Assembly: GCF_003612015.1 (NCBI RefSeq)
Contig: NZ_RARB01000010.1
Coordinates: 146,832 to 210,831, forward strand
Reading direction: 5' to 3'
Source of the DNA: Pantoea piersonii
GTDB taxonomy: Bacteria > Pseudomonadota > Gammaproteobacteria > Enterobacterales > Enterobacteriaceae
DNA length: 64,000 nucleotides
Part shown: positions 52,054 to 61,397 of the stretch, one piece after another
How positions within the stretch are numbered: the stretch's first letter is position 1
Layout: each line of letters opens with the position of its first letter
Notes under the pieces: generated by a model
The model's database searches: none
Told to the model about the DNA's origin: nothing
The model's input: the letters and a program-made list of their open reading frames with translations, nothing else
Program-made: the position numbers and the translations under genes

Positions 52054-53463
52054 ATGCAACGAGGGATAGTCTGGATCGTCGATGACGATAGCTCCATCCG
52101 CTGGGTGCTTGAACGCGCGCTTACTGGAGCCGGGTTAAGCTGTGCCACGTTCGACAGCGCCAGTGAGGTGCTGGACGCGCTCTCGACCAAAACCCCAGAC
52201 GTTTTACTGTCAGATATCCGCATGCCGGGCATGGATGGGCTGGCGCTGCTGAAACAGATTAAACAGCGTCATCCGATGCTGCCGGTCATCATTATGACAG
52301 CGCACTCCGACCTGGATGCGGCAGTAAGCGCTTATCAGCAAGGCGCGTTCGATTATCTGCCGAAGCCCTTTGATATTGATGAAGCCGTGGCGCTGGTTGA
52401 GCGCGCTATCAGTCACTATCAGGAGCAGCAGCAGCCGCGCAACCAGCCAGTCAGCGGCCCGACTACTGATATCATCGGCGAAGCGCCGGCGATGCAGGAC
52501 GTTTTCCGCATTATTGGTCGTTTGTCGCGCTCGTCGATCAGCGTGCTGATCAACGGCGAATCAGGCACCGGTAAAGAGCTGGTCGCACATGCGCTTCATC
52601 GCCACAGCCCGCGCGCCAAAGCGCCCTTTATCGCGCTGAATATGGCGGCCATCCCGAAAGATCTGATCGAATCTGAGCTGTTCGGCCATGAAAAAGGGGC
52701 CTTTACCGGCGCAAACCAGATTCGTCAGGGCCGTTTCGAGCAGGCGGACGGCGGCACGCTGTTCCTGGACGAGATCGGCGATATGCCGCTCGACGTACAG
52801 ACGCGTCTGTTGCGCGTCCTGGCTGACGGGCAGTTTTACCGCGTCGGTGGCTATGCGCCGGTAAAAGTCGACGTGCGCATTATTGCAGCCACGCACCAGA
52901 ATCTGGAGCTGCGCGTGCAGGAAGGCAAGTTCCGCGAGGATCTCTTCCATCGCCTGAATGTGATCCGCGTTCATCTGCCGCCGCTGCGCGAACGCCGTGA
53001 GGATATTCCTCGTCTGGCGCGTTATTTCCTGCAGGTGGCGGCGCGCGAACTGGGCGTTGAGGCGAAAATCCTTCATCCAGAAACCGAAGCAGCGCTGACG
53101 CGTCTGCACTGGTCAGGCAATGTGCGCCAGCTGGAGAATACCTGCCGCTGGCTGACGGTGATGGCGGCCGGTCAGGAAGTGTTGATCCAGGATCTGCCTC
53201 CTGAGCTGTTCGAGTCCAGCACGCCGGAAAATCCGGTGCATTCGCTGCCGGACAGCTGGGCGACGCTGCTGGCGCAGTGGGCCGACCGCGCGCTGCGTTC
53301 CGGTCATCAAAACCTGCTCTCTGAAGCGCAACCGGAAATGGAGCGCACGCTGTTGACGACTGCGCTGCGCCATACCCAAGGGCACAAGCAGGAAGCGGCA
53401 CGACTGCTGGGCTGGGGGCGTAACACCCTCACTCGCAAACTGAAAGAGCTGGGCATGGAGTAA
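52054..53463 (+). CDS. glnG: nitrogen response regulator NtrC (NRI)
   Basis: 469 aa sigma-54 activator. Receiver domain with Asp11/12 and the phospho-acceptor Asp54 ([12 protein letters not shown]); AAA+ domain with Walker [15 protein letters not shown], sigma-54-contacting loop GAFTGA, Walker [15 protein letters not shown] and an arginine-finger region; C-terminal Fis-type helix-turn-helix [24 protein letters not shown] split here. The start at [12 protein letters not shown] follows GTGAGG; upstream in-frame codons belong to glnL. Confidence 0.98.
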   Translation: MQRGIVWIVDDDSSIRWVLERALTGAGLSCATFDSASEVLDALSTKTPDVLLSDIRMPGMDGLALLKQIKQRHPMLPVIIMTAHSDLDAAVSAYQQGAFDYLPKPFDIDEAVALVERAISHYQEQQQPRNQPVSGPTTDIIGEAPAMQDVFRIIGRLSRSSISVLINGESGTGKELVAHALHRHSPRAKAPFIALNMAAIPKDLIESELFGHEKGAFTGANQIRQGRFEQADGGTLFLDEIGDMPLDVQTRLLRVLADGQFYRVGGYAPVKVDVRIIAATHQNLELRVQEGKFREDLFHRLNVIRVHLPPLRERREDIPRLARYFLQVAARELGVEAKILHPETEAALTRLHWSGNVRQLENTCRWLTVMAAGQEVLIQDLPPELFESSTPENPVHSLPDSWATLLAQWADRALRSGHQNLLSEAQPEMERTLLTTALRHTQGHKQEAARLLGWGRNTLTRKLKELGME

Positions 53464-53566
53464 CGGCGCGGGCGAACGGGCGACTTTTTGTACGCTTTTT
53501 CGCCTTGTCCCGCTTTACACACCGATGCCGTTCAGTATTATACGGGCGGCTATCGGGAGATGAACG

Positions 53567-53692
53567 ATGTTAGAATCCTTTCTTCACATGATTTCGCACA
53601 ATGTCGCCGTTATCGGCAGCGCTGCCGGCCATTCGCCGCAGGCTGCTGTCGCGGCCGTACTGTGCGCCATTATGGTCAACCTGTTTAACTGA
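53567..53692 (+). CDS. yshB: small protein YshB
   Basis: 41 aa, beginning MLESFLHMISHN and ending with a hydrophobic helix S-P-Q-A-A-V-A-A-V-L-C-A-I-M-V-N-L-F-N. E. coli YshB (36 aa, MLES..., PQTAVAAVLCA...LFS) sits in the same glnG-hemN interval and is clearly homologous; the present protein has about five extra residues in the middle. GGGAGATG precedes the ATG. A role in intracellular Salmonella has been reported; molecular function unknown. One short membrane segment is expected. Confidence 0.88.
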   Translation: MLESFLHMISHNVAVIGSAAGHSPQAAVAAVLCAIMVNLFN

Positions 53693-53709
53693 TCGCAGTG
53701 CTGCAAGCG

Positions 53710-53747
53710 GATGACGGGGCGCACCTTTGTCATCACGCCCCGTCATC
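53710..53747. terminator. 12-bp hairpin between convergent yshB and hemN
   Basis: GATGACGGGGCG pairs perfectly with CGCCCCGTCATC across a 14-base loop. No T-run, so termination is likely but not certain. Confidence 0.55.
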
Positions 53748-53767
53748 CGCGCAGGCATAGGTTCGCA

Positions 53768-55141
53768 TTAAATCACGCGCGAAAACTGCTGCTGGCGCGC
53801 CTTCTGCCGCAGATAAACGTCAAAGCACATGCAGATATTGCGGATCAGCAAACGGCCTGCGCCAGTGACCTGTAAACCGCTGGCGCGCCGCTCCACCAGC
53901 CCATCTTCTGCCAGCGGCTGTAACAGCGCTAAATCTTCAGCAAAGTAGTCGCAAAAACGAATCGCGTACTGCGCTTCGATGGCGCGAAAATCGAGCGAAA
54001 AGTTGCAAATCAGCCTCTTGATAACGTCGCGACGCAGGCAATCGTCCCTGGTAAGCGCCACGCCGCGCCAGAGCGCCTCTCCACGCGTCGCCACCGCGTC
54101 GTACCAGCGGTTCAACTCTTTCTCATTCTGCGCGTAGCTGTCGCCGATCATGCTGATGGCGGAAACACCGAGGCCCAGCAGATCGCTGTCGCCCTGCGTG
54201 GTGTAACCCTGGAAATTGCGATGCAGCAGCCCTGCGCGCTGCGCCTGCGCCAGCTCATCCTGCGGCTTCGCAAAGTGATCCATGCCGATAAATTCATAGC
54301 CCTGCCGGGTCAGCGTAGCGATGGTCTGCTGCAGGATCTCCAGCTTCTGCTGCGCCGACGGCAGCTCCTGCTCTTTGATTTTACGCTGCGCCGCAAACAA
54401 TGCGGGCAGGTGCGCATAGTTGAACACGCTCATCCGATCCGGATTAAGCGCAATCACGCGCTGTAGCGTATAGGCGAAGCTCTCTGGCGTTTGCAGCGGC
54501 AAACCGTAGATGAGATCGATGCTGGTGGAGTGAAAGCCCTGCTCGCGCGCTCGCGCCATCAGGGCAAAAATCGCCTCTTCATCCTGTACGCGATTAACGC
54601 GTTCCTGTACCGCTTTATTGAAATCCTGTACGCCCATGCTCAGCCGGTTAAAGCCGAGCTGGCGCAGATGCGAGATAGTGTCAGGCTCGATTTCACGCGG
54701 ATCGACCTCAATCGACATTTCAAGATCGTGGGCCAGGTTAAAGTGTGTTCTCAGCAAAGCCACCAGCCGGGAGAGCTGCTCATGGTTGAGAAAGGTCGGT
54801 GTGCCGCCGCCCCAGTGCAGCTGCGTGACGCGTCGATCGCGGAACAAGGGGGCGCGATGGCGAATCTCTTGCGCCAGCGCGTCCAGATAGCGGTCGGCCT
54901 TATGCAGCTGGCGCGTCACAACCTTATTGCAGCCACAGAAGTAGCAGAGCTTATGGCAGAACGGGATATGAACATAGAGCGACAGCGGCCGCTCAGGATA
55001 ACGAGCCACGGCGCGCTGAAAATCCGTTTCGCCATAGCTGTCGCTGAACTCAAGCGCAGTGGGATAAGAGGTATAGCGCGGGCCAGCGTAATTGTACTTT
55101 TCAATAAGTCGCTGATCCCAGGAGACGGGTTGCAAAGACAT
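53768..55141 (-). CDS. hemN: oxygen-independent coproporphyrinogen III oxidase
   Basis: Radical-SAM enzyme converting coproporphyrinogen III to protoporphyrinogen IX in haem synthesis without oxygen. 457 aa as in E. coli. The 4Fe-4S cluster motif is CHKLCYFCGC (Cys62, 66, 69), followed by WGGGTPTFLN and IDLIYGLPLQTPESF. Its Shine-Dalgarno AAGGAG lies in the last codons of the small ORF just upstream, whose stop is two bases from this ATG, so translational coupling is likely. Confidence 0.98.
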   Translation of the reverse strand: MSLQPVSWDQRLIEKYNYAGPRYTSYPTALEFSDSYGETDFQRAVARYPERPLSLYVHIPFCHKLCYFCGCNKVVTRQLHKADRYLDALAQEIRHRAPLFRDRRVTQLHWGGGTPTFLNHEQLSRLVALLRTHFNLAHDLEMSIEVDPREIEPDTISHLRQLGFNRLSMGVQDFNKAVQERVNRVQDEEAIFALMARAREQGFHSTSIDLIYGLPLQTPESFAYTLQRVIALNPDRMSVFNYAHLPALFAAQRKIKEQELPSAQQKLEILQQTIATLTRQGYEFIGMDHFAKPQDELAQAQRAGLLHRNFQGYTTQGDSDLLGLGVSAISMIGDSYAQNEKELNRWYDAVATRGEALWRGVALTRDDCLRRDVIKRLICNFSLDFRAIEAQYAIRFCDYFAEDLALLQPLAEDGLVERRASGLQVTGAGRLLIRNICMCFDVYLRQKARQQQFSRVI

Positions 55142-55143
55142 GC

Positions 55144-55317
55144 TTACTCCTTCCGGTGACGTCTGAGAGAAGGTCGCGATGCAGAAGAGAGGAAAGGTGG
55201 GCGGGACTGAACCCGACGTAAACGTGACTTCAGACGCGACAGGCGCCGTAGTTTAGCCAATAACAGCAGGAGATAACATGTGAGCAGCAGCGCTAAAATT
55301 GATCCAGGCCAAAACAT
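55144..55317 (-). CDS. 57-aa small membrane protein ORF in front of hemN
   Basis: Open frame of 57 codons, ATG at 55317, TAA two bases before the hemN start. Begins MFWPGSILALLLTCYLLLLL: one membrane helix (about 3-20), followed at once by a strongly basic stretch (K-L-R-R-L-S-R-L-K-S-R-L-R-R), giving N-out/C-in topology by the positive-inside rule. CAGGTAAATCGTT provides a modest ribosome site. E. coli has no annotated gene here. I recall DUF2489 membrane proteins between yihI and hemN in Vibrionaceae; this could be a short relative or a relic. Not confirmed. Confidence 0.5.
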   Translation of the reverse strand: MFWPGSILALLLTCYLLLLLAKLRRLSRLKSRLRRVQSRPPFLSSASRPSLRRHRKE

Positions 55318-55337
55318 AACGATTTACCTGTCTGGCG

Positions 55338-55361
55338 CGGCATGCGCCGGAGCGCATGCCG
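55338..55361. other. perfect 10-bp hairpin between yihI and the small ORF
   Basis: CGGCATGCGC - CGGA - GCGCATGCCG, no T-run. May be an intercistronic processing or stability element of a yihI-smORF-hemN transcript, or a weak terminator. Confidence 0.5.
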
Positions 55362-55370
55362 ATCAAAAAC

Positions 55371-55889
55371 TCAGTTACCTTTGAGCAGGCGATACATATC
55401 TTCCTCGGCCTGCTCATCTTCCGCCTCGTCATCCATATTGATGCCGAGCTGCTCCATCAGTTCGTCAATGCGATCCAGGGTTTCATCCAGCCATGCCTGC
55501 TCTTCCGCCGACAGCGTGTCGCCATTTTCCATGCGATCCAGCAGCGCATCCAGACGCTCGCTGTTTTCCAGCTGCGCCAGCTCCTCTTCCGGACTGAGGC
55601 GCACTTTTGGCGCGACCGGCTTCGCCGCTTTTTTTACTGGCGCGCTGACCGTTACGCCATCCGCCACCAGCGGAATCGGTTTTTTACTGCCGATACGCGG
55701 GTCTTTGGCTTTATTGCCCTGGCCAGATTTTCCCGCGCTGGTTTCAGGATTGGCGCGGCTGCCCGATGCATTGCCGCGATGCTTTTTGTCGCGCTTGCGA
55801 TCGCGCGCGACCTGATTGAGTTCTTCACGCGATTTGCGTTTTGTTTTGCTTGCCGGTTTACCGTGCGCGCCGCGTACAGGTTGCTTCAT
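55371..55889 (-). CDS. yihI: Der GTPase-activating protein YihI
   Basis: 172 aa, E. coli 169. N-terminal Lys/Arg-rich disordered part ([25 protein letters not shown]), conserved [13 protein letters not shown], and an acidic helical C-terminal half ([25 protein letters not shown] ... RLLKGN, split here). E. coli YihI stimulates the ribosome-assembly GTPase Der. ATG at 55889; an in-frame TTG at 55904 is an alternative. Confidence 0.93.
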   Translation of the reverse strand: MKQPVRGAHGKPASKTKRKSREELNQVARDRKRDKKHRGNASGSRANPETSAGKSGQGNKAKDPRIGSKKPIPLVADGVTVSAPVKKAAKPVAPKVRLSPEEELAQLENSERLDALLDRMENGDTLSAEEQAWLDETLDRIDELMEQLGINMDDEAEDEQAEEDMYRLLKGN

Positions 55890-56050
55890 GATGTTCGGTC
55901 TCAACGTTTTTAATCAGTATCAGTATATACCCCTCACTCTTGACGCGGCTTTTTTGTCGGCGATGCGCACCTGAAAGTACGTATCCTCTTCACAAGCTCG
56001 TCTGATAACGGAAGGTACGGAATTGCGGCGAAATCTAGCAGAAAGCGAAC

Positions 56051-56285
56051 AAAGAAAAAAGGCGACAGCCTGATGCTGTCGCCTTATTTCACACCTTCCG
56101 CAGAAGGAATCATATTTTTAATCCATTTTGGCTCGCAACGTCCCGGTTGATCCCGCGCCTGCTCAATTCCTGAGCTACTCCCTGTCCTTTTCCGGCCCGC
56201 AATCCCTGACCGTTTCCCTTCCTCCGCTCGCGGTCATCCCGACGCTCCTGAGCACATCTTCCTGATGGGTGCTGCCTTGCACTGC
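56051..56285 (-). ncRNA. csrC: CsrC regulatory RNA (sponge of CsrA)
   Basis: About 235 nt between yihI and engB, the csrC place in E. coli. Read on the minus strand it has about 15 GGA motifs, several in AGGA/GGGA contexts typical of CsrA sites. It ends in the terminator GGCGACAGC - ATCAG - GCTGTCGCC - TTTTTTCTTTG, nearly the E. coli csrC terminator. A -10 box TACATT (56291-56296) fixes the likely 5' end near 56285. A 77-codon open frame across it (to 56343) is Arg/Gly-rich and is a by-product of the purine-rich RNA. Confidence 0.85.
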
Positions 56286-56538
56286 CCAATAATGTAGACC
56301 AACCTGCGGAAGCCACAACCCAGTCACGGACTGATTTGCGCATTTTAACAGCTGAATATTGTTAATTTATTGATTTCTAACATCTTTATTTTTCAGGTTT
56401 TTCATTAAAACGGGTTATAACGGGCAACGTTTATGGCAAATATCTTACAAAATTCTGACAACCGATGCTGTCGGGCACTTTTGCGTCATAACGCGTATAA
56501 TCAGCGCCAATGCCCGTATTCGTCTCTGGAGTTAAACT

Positions 56539-57171
56539 TTGTCTGCACTGAATTATCACGTTACCCATTTTATCCTCAGCGCCCCTGATATCCGCCATTT
56601 ACCTGCCGATACAGGTATTGAAGTTGCCTTCGCCGGGCGTTCGAACGCGGGTAAATCCAGCGCGCTGAATACGCTGACCAACCAAAAAAGTCTGGCGCGC
56701 ACCAGTAAAACGCCTGGGCGCACACAGCTAATCAATCTGTTTGAAGTCACCGACGGTAAACGCCTGGTGGATTTGCCTGGCTACGGCTACGCCGAAGTGC
56801 CGGAAGAGATGAAGCGTAAATGGCAGCGCGCGCTTGGTGAATATTTGCAAAAACGCGAAGCGCTGAAAGGCCTGGTGGTGCTGATGGATATTCGTCACCC
56901 GTTAAAAGATCTCGACCAGCAGATGATTGAGTGGGCGGTAGAGAGCCAGATTCCGGTACTGGTACTGCTGACGAAAGCGGATAAGCTCGCCTCTGGCGCG
57001 CGCAAAGCGCAGCTCAATATGGTACGCGAAGCCTCGCTGGCCTTTACGGGCGATGTGCAGGTGGAGATGTTCTCTTCTCTGAAGAAGATGGGCGTCGACA
57101 AGTTGCGCCAGAAGCTGGATGTCTGGTTTAACGAATTAGCGCCTGCGCAGGATGCGTCGGCTGACGCGTAG
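56539..57171 (+). CDS. engB: ribosome-biogenesis GTP-binding protein EngB (YsxC/YihA)
   Basis: 210 aa essential GTPase of 50S assembly. G1 [16 protein letters not shown]2 [14 protein letters not shown]3 [12 protein letters not shown]4 LLTKADKL, G5 [12 protein letters not shown]. The start is TTG at 56539, seven bases after CTGGAG; E. coli also begins at the equivalent place. No upstream ATG exists in frame. Confidence 0.97.
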   Translation: MSALNYHVTHFILSAPDIRHLPADTGIEVAFAGRSNAGKSSALNTLTNQKSLARTSKTPGRTQLINLFEVTDGKRLVDLPGYGYAEVPEEMKRKWQRALGEYLQKREALKGLVVLMDIRHPLKDLDQQMIEWAVESQIPVLVLLTKADKLASGARKAQLNMVREASLAFTGDVQVEMFSSLKKMGVDKLRQKLDVWFNELAPAQDASADA

Positions 57172-57210
57172 AAAGTGAGTAATGTCGCTCGCTGCGCTGA
57201 GCAAAAGCCC

Positions 57211-57320
57211 AATAAAAAACGCCCCAGTCATATAATGACTGGGGCGGCTAATATTCAGCCAAATCCGATTACGTGAAGTAAAAGGTCTGAAAGATAGAAC
57301 ATCTTACCTCTGTACCCTAC
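57211..57320 (-). ncRNA. spf: Spot 42 small RNA
   Basis: 110 nt between engB and polA. The 5' end GTAGGGTACAGAGG and the following unstructured regions match E. coli Spot 42 base for base over the first ~70 nt; differences are a 2-nt shortening before the terminator and a changed terminator loop (AGTCAT-TAT-ATGACT). It ends GGGGCGTTTTTTATT. Hfq-dependent, base-pairs with galK and other sugar-metabolism mRNAs; repressed by cAMP-CRP in E. coli. Confidence 0.97.
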
Positions 57321-57576
57321 GCCTCGAACTTTACCTGATTTTTTCTGACGTACAAAGGCTTTTTTGTAGTTAGTTTTCATCAAACGACATGATTTTTCAT
57401 GCGTTCATCACAAAAATAGCCTCTGACTGTAGTTTAATTACGAAAAAAATGCTTAACCGATAAGTAGTTAGAAAACGCGCAATTTCACTCTCTGGCTGAA
57501 TCGGTTAAACAGACTTTTTTCTTATGTGCCGCGCAGACCGGAGAGCCGTCTCCCTCCCCGGCATGAGCAACATCAA
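57321..57576. other. spf promoter region and polA 3' flank
   Basis: 256 bases, AT-rich, no gene. Contains a spf -10-like TAAAGT a few bases before the RNA start; a CRP site is expected from E. coli, but I see only a weak candidate. Confidence 0.45.
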
Positions 57577-60363
57577 TCAGTGTGCCTCGTCCCAGTTTTC
57601 TCCGACGCCGATCTCAACCTGCAGCGGGACATCGAGCTTCATACTGCCTTCCATCAGCTTACGGATCTGCTGGCTTGCGGACTCGACTGCATCGCTCTGC
57701 ACTTCGAACACTAGTTCATCGTGCACCTGCATGATCATCCTTACCGCGGCATCGTTTTGCTGTTGTAGCCACTCGTCGACCGCAATCATTGCGCGCTTGA
57801 TGATATCCGCCGCCGTGCCCTGCATTGGCGCGTTGATAGCCGCGCGCTCGGCGGCTTTACGGCGAATAGCATTGCTGGATTTGATGTCCGGCAGCCAGAG
57901 GCGGCGTCCATCCAGGGTTTCGACATAACCGTTGCTGGCTGCAAGCTGGCGTGTGTTTTCCATATAGCGCAGCACGCCGGGATAGCGTTCAAAGTAGAGA
58001 TCCATATACCTTTTTGCTTCACCCGCGCCGATATTAAGCTGACGTGACAGACCGAACGCACTCATGCCATAAATCAGGCCGAAGTTAATCGCCTTCGCGC
58101 TGCGGCGCTGCTCGCCGCTCACTTTGTCGAGCGCAACGCCAAATACTTCTGCCGCGGTGGCGCGGTGAATATCTTCACCGTGGGCGAAAGCATCCAGCAG
58201 GCCTTTGTCCTGCGACAGGTGCGCCATGATACGCAGCTCAATCTGCGAATAGTCTGCCGCCACGATGCGGTTACCTTTCCCTGCGATAAAGGCCTGACGG
58301 ATGCGGCGCCCCTCATCATTGCGCACAGGAATGTTCTGCAGGTTAGGATCGGTAGAGGAGAGACGCCCGGTTGCGGTTACCGCCTGATGGTAGGAGGTAT
58401 GTACGCGGCCAGTTAGCGGGTTGATCATCTGCGGCAGCTTGTCGGTATAGGTTGATTTAAGCTTCGACAGGCCGCGATGCTCAAGAATGACTTTCGGCAG
58501 CGGATAATCAAGCGCCAGTTCCGCCAGCACCTCTTCGCTGGTAGAGGGTGCGCCGCCAGGCGTTTTTTTGGTCGGTTTGATGCCCTGTTTTTCAAACAGA
58601 ATCGTCTGTAGCTGCTTAGTGGACGAAAGATTAAAAGGCTCGCCCGCCAGCTCATGCGCTTTCTGCTCCAGTTCCGCCAGCCTGTGCGTCAGCTCTTTTG
58701 AGTGTTGCGCCAGAATGCCCTGATCGATCAGCACGCCATTGCGCTCGACGCGTGAAATCACCGTCACCAGCGGCATTTCAATCTCTTCGAAAATTTTCTT
58801 CGGCCCCGCCTCTTTCTCCAGCTCCGCCCACATTTTCAGGTGCAGCTGGAGCGTGACGTCCGCATCTTCCGCCGCGTAGTGCGCCGCCTGCTCCAGCGCG
58901 ATTTGATTGAAAGTCAGCTGGTTTTTGCCCTTGCCGGCAATCTCTTCAAAAGTCACGGTCTTATGATTCAGCCAGCGGGCCGACAGGCTATCCATATCAT
59001 GCTTACCCACCACGCTGTTAAGAATGTAGGATTCCAGCATGGTATCGAACTTAATGCCGCCCAGTTCGATGTCGTAATTTTTCAGGACGCCGCGATCGTA
59101 CTTCAGGTTCTGGCCTACTTTCAGGGCATTATTATCTTCCAGAATCGGTTTGAGTTGCGCCAGCACCTCAAGGCGATCCAGCTGATCCGGCGCATCAAGA
59201 TAATCGTGGCCGACCGGCAAATAGGCGGCTTCTCCCGGCGCGACGGCCAGCGCGATGCCGACGATGTTGGCGCTGAGCGTATCGAGCGAGTCGGTTTCCA
59301 GATCAAACGCGAAGAGATCGCTCTGTTTCAGCTTCTCCAGCCAGGCATCAAAGGTCGCCTGATCGAGAATAGTGACGTAGCCGTCTGAAGCGAGCACGCT
59401 GGTCGCCTCTGGCTTAGCGGATCCTTCGTCAGGCAGCGCCTGCTGCGCTTTCAGATTGCTCTTTTTTCCCTGCAGCCATTTGCCGTCCTGAAGATCGGCC
59501 AGCCAGCGTTTGAATTCGTAACGACCGAACAGCTCCTGCAGAGCCGCAACGTTCGGTTCAGCAACCGTCAGCTCGCTGCAGGTAAGCTCAAGCTCGACGT
59601 CGGTTTTGATGGTGGCAAGCTGATAAGAGAGGAATGCCACTTCGCGGTTCTGCTCCAGCTTCGCCGCCATGGTTTTCGCGCCGCGGAAAGAGAGCTCGGC
59701 GACCTTATCAAGGTTATCGTAAATGGCGCGCATGCCGCCTAACCCCTGCAGCAGCGCCTGTGCGGTTTTTTCGCCGACGCCCGGTACGCCAGGAATGTTA
59801 TCCGAGCTGTCGCCCATCATCGCCAGAAAGTCGATGATCAGCGCTGGCGGCACACCATATTTCTGCTCTACCTCTTCAGGGCCGAGAATGGTGTTGGTCA
59901 TGGTGTTGATTAAGGTAATGTTCGGTGTGACCAGCTGCGCCATATCTTTATCGCCGGTGCTGATAAGCACAGGGCGGCCCTCTTTCTCCGCCTGCAGCGC
60001 CAGCGTACCGATCACGTCGTCCGCCTCAACGCCGCTTACCGCCAGCAGCGGCAAGCCCATCGCTTTTACCATCTCGTGCAAAGGTGCCGTTTGCGCGCGC
60101 AGATCGTCCGGCATTGGCGGGCGATGTGACTTGTAGTGTTCGAACAGCTCATCCCTGAAGGTTTTGCCTTTGGCATCAAATACCACGGCAACGTGGCTTG
60201 GATTGTATTGCGTCAGCAGACTTTTCAGCATGTTGAGCACACCGTACATCGCGCCGGTAGGCTCTCCTGCGCTGTTAGTAAGCGGCGGAAACGCATGGTA
60301 AGCGCGGTAAAGGTAGGATGAGCCATCAACCAGAATCAGGGGGTTTTCTGCAATTTGCGCCAT
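57577..60363 (-). CDS. polA: DNA polymerase I
   Basis: 928 aa, complete. 5'-3' exonuclease domain (1-~320) with [26 protein letters not shown] and [19 protein letters not shown]; intact 3'-5' proofreading domain ([11 protein letters not shown] with the D-x-E pair); polymerase domain with motif [18 protein letters not shown], motif [16 protein letters not shown] and motif [12 protein letters not shown]. Replaces Okazaki primers and fills repair gaps. A DnaA box lies 130 bases upstream. Confidence 0.99.
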   Translation of the reverse strand: MAQIAENPLILVDGSSYLYRAYHAFPPLTNSAGEPTGAMYGVLNMLKSLLTQYNPSHVAVVFDAKGKTFRDELFEHYKSHRPPMPDDLRAQTAPLHEMVKAMGLPLLAVSGVEADDVIGTLALQAEKEGRPVLISTGDKDMAQLVTPNITLINTMTNTILGPEEVEQKYGVPPALIIDFLAMMGDSSDNIPGVPGVGEKTAQALLQGLGGMRAIYDNLDKVAELSFRGAKTMAAKLEQNREVAFLSYQLATIKTDVELELTCSELTVAEPNVAALQELFGRYEFKRWLADLQDGKWLQGKKSNLKAQQALPDEGSAKPEATSVLASDGYVTILDQATFDAWLEKLKQSDLFAFDLETDSLDTLSANIVGIALAVAPGEAAYLPVGHDYLDAPDQLDRLEVLAQLKPILEDNNALKVGQNLKYDRGVLKNYDIELGGIKFDTMLESYILNSVVGKHDMDSLSARWLNHKTVTFEEIAGKGKNQLTFNQIALEQAAHYAAEDADVTLQLHLKMWAELEKEAGPKKIFEEIEMPLVTVISRVERNGVLIDQGILAQHSKELTHRLAELEQKAHELAGEPFNLSSTKQLQTILFEKQGIKPTKKTPGGAPSTSEEVLAELALDYPLPKVILEHRGLSKLKSTYTDKLPQMINPLTGRVHTSYHQAVTATGRLSSTDPNLQNIPVRNDEGRRIRQAFIAGKGNRIVAADYSQIELRIMAHLSQDKGLLDAFAHGEDIHRATAAEVFGVALDKVSGEQRRSAKAINFGLIYGMSAFGLSRQLNIGAGEAKRYMDLYFERYPGVLRYMENTRQLAASNGYVETLDGRRLWLPDIKSSNAIRRKAAERAAINAPMQGTAADIIKRAMIAVDEWLQQQNDAAVRMIMQVHDELVFEVQSDAVESASQQIRKLMEGSMKLDVPLQVEIGVGENWDEAH

Positions 60364-60492
60364 AAGTCTGTGTAATCTTCGTTGCCATGGATTGGACTAT
60401 AAGGATGCCACAGCTTGAGCAGAATGTTGAACGCAGGCCGTCCACGTCGCGATTTTTTCACGATTTTACGGCGCGGATCGCAAGGATCTTTC

Positions 60493-60501
60493 TGTGGATA
60501 A
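60493..60501 (-). promoter_or_regulatory. DnaA box upstream of polA
   Basis: TGTGGATAA on the plus strand, i.e. the consensus TTATCCACA on the minus strand. E. coli polA expression has been reported to respond to DnaA. Confidence 0.6.
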
Positions 60502-60691
60502 CTTTGTGCGCAAAAATCATAACGCTTTACGCTCTGCGGTATAAAATGTCGGCATTATTTATTAAACATATAAAAATCAATGTATTATTTTATTACCGTG
60601 ACAGGGTATGCCTTTCTACACAGGGAGTGGCTTATGTGGATATTAAATTTAGAAGGATGCGAATGGACTATTTTGCTAAATAATTTCGGCC

Positions 60692-60722
60692 ATAAAAAAA
60701 CGCCGACAATGTCGGCGTTTTC
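60692..60722 (-). terminator. Rho-independent terminator of dsbA
   Basis: AACGCCGAC - ATT - GTCGGCGTT followed by TTTTTATG on the minus strand, 19 bases past the dsbA stop. Confidence 0.88.
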
Positions 60723-60740
60723 AGGCGGAAAGTACGCGAG

Positions 60741-61370
60741 TTATTTCTGGCTGACCAGGAACTTCACGACGTTGGCATATTCCGCGACAAAGTTATCCAT
60801 AGAGCTGGTGTCGAGACCGCCGTTATTGACCATATATTTACCGTTAACGAACATTGCCGGTACGCCGCGCAGATCGACATCTGACGCCGCTTTTTCCTGC
60901 TGCGCAACCAGCGCTTTTACGGCAAAGCTGTTCCAGGCGGCATCATATTCCTGAGAAGAGATACCTGCCGCGTTAATAAAGGCCGCCTTCAGGCTATCTG
61001 CATCACTGATAGTTTGGGTTTTCTGAATGCCATCGAAGAGAGGGGCAGTTACTTTATCCTCGACGCCCAGCGCCATCGCAACCGCCCATGCGTGGGTGAC
61101 TACCGGGCCGAAATCGCCGCCCAGAAAGTCGACATGGTATTTAACGACTTTAGTATCAGCGGGCAGATTCTTTTTCACGGCATCGCTGATGTGATAAATA
61201 CGCTCGAACTGATAGCAGTGCGGGCAAAAGAAGGAGAAGAACTCCATCACCTGCGGTTCGCCAGCAAGAGGCTTCGGCAGGCTGACGTATTGCTGGCCAT
61301 CGGTAAACTGGGCAGCAGAAGCGCTGAACGCCAGCACTAAACCAACCAGTGCAAACCATATTTTCTTCAT
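60741..61370 (-). CDS. dsbA: periplasmic thiol:disulfide oxidoreductase DsbA
   Basis: Introduces disulfides into exported proteins. 209 aa. Signal peptide of about 19 residues ([18 protein letters not shown]), thioredoxin-fold active site C49-P-H-C52, helical insert, cis-Pro loop in [13 protein letters not shown]. Lies 27 bases after srkA, as in the E. coli srkA-dsbA operon. Confidence 0.98.
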   Translation of the reverse strand: MKKIWFALVGLVLAFSASAAQFTDGQQYVSLPKPLAGEPQVMEFFSFFCPHCYQFERIYHISDAVKKNLPADTKVVKYHVDFLGGDFGPVVTHAWAVAMALGVEDKVTAPLFDGIQKTQTISDADSLKAAFINAAGISSQEYDAAWNSFAVKALVAQQEKAASDVDLRGVPAMFVNGKYMVNNGGLDTSSMDNFVAEYANVVKFLVSQK

Positions 61371-61397
61371 TGTGAAAAATTCTCCTGACTTCTCTAT

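Larger units (their letters stand above)
60364..60740. other. polA-dsbA intergenic region
   Basis: 377 bases. In E. coli yihG and yihF lie here; no trace is visible. It holds the DnaA box (60493-60501), a TATAAA box (60540-60545) and the dsbA terminator. Open frames crossing it on the plus strand run into the antisense of dsbA and are not credible genes. Confidence 0.6.

Noticed and set aside
56110..56343. 77-codon minus-strand open frame
   Set aside because: It is the purine-rich CsrC RNA read as protein; Arg/Gly-rich with no family signal.
60387..60954. plus-strand open frames between polA and dsbA
   Set aside because: They run into the antisense of dsbA and have no homologue; yihG/yihF similarity was looked for and not seen.
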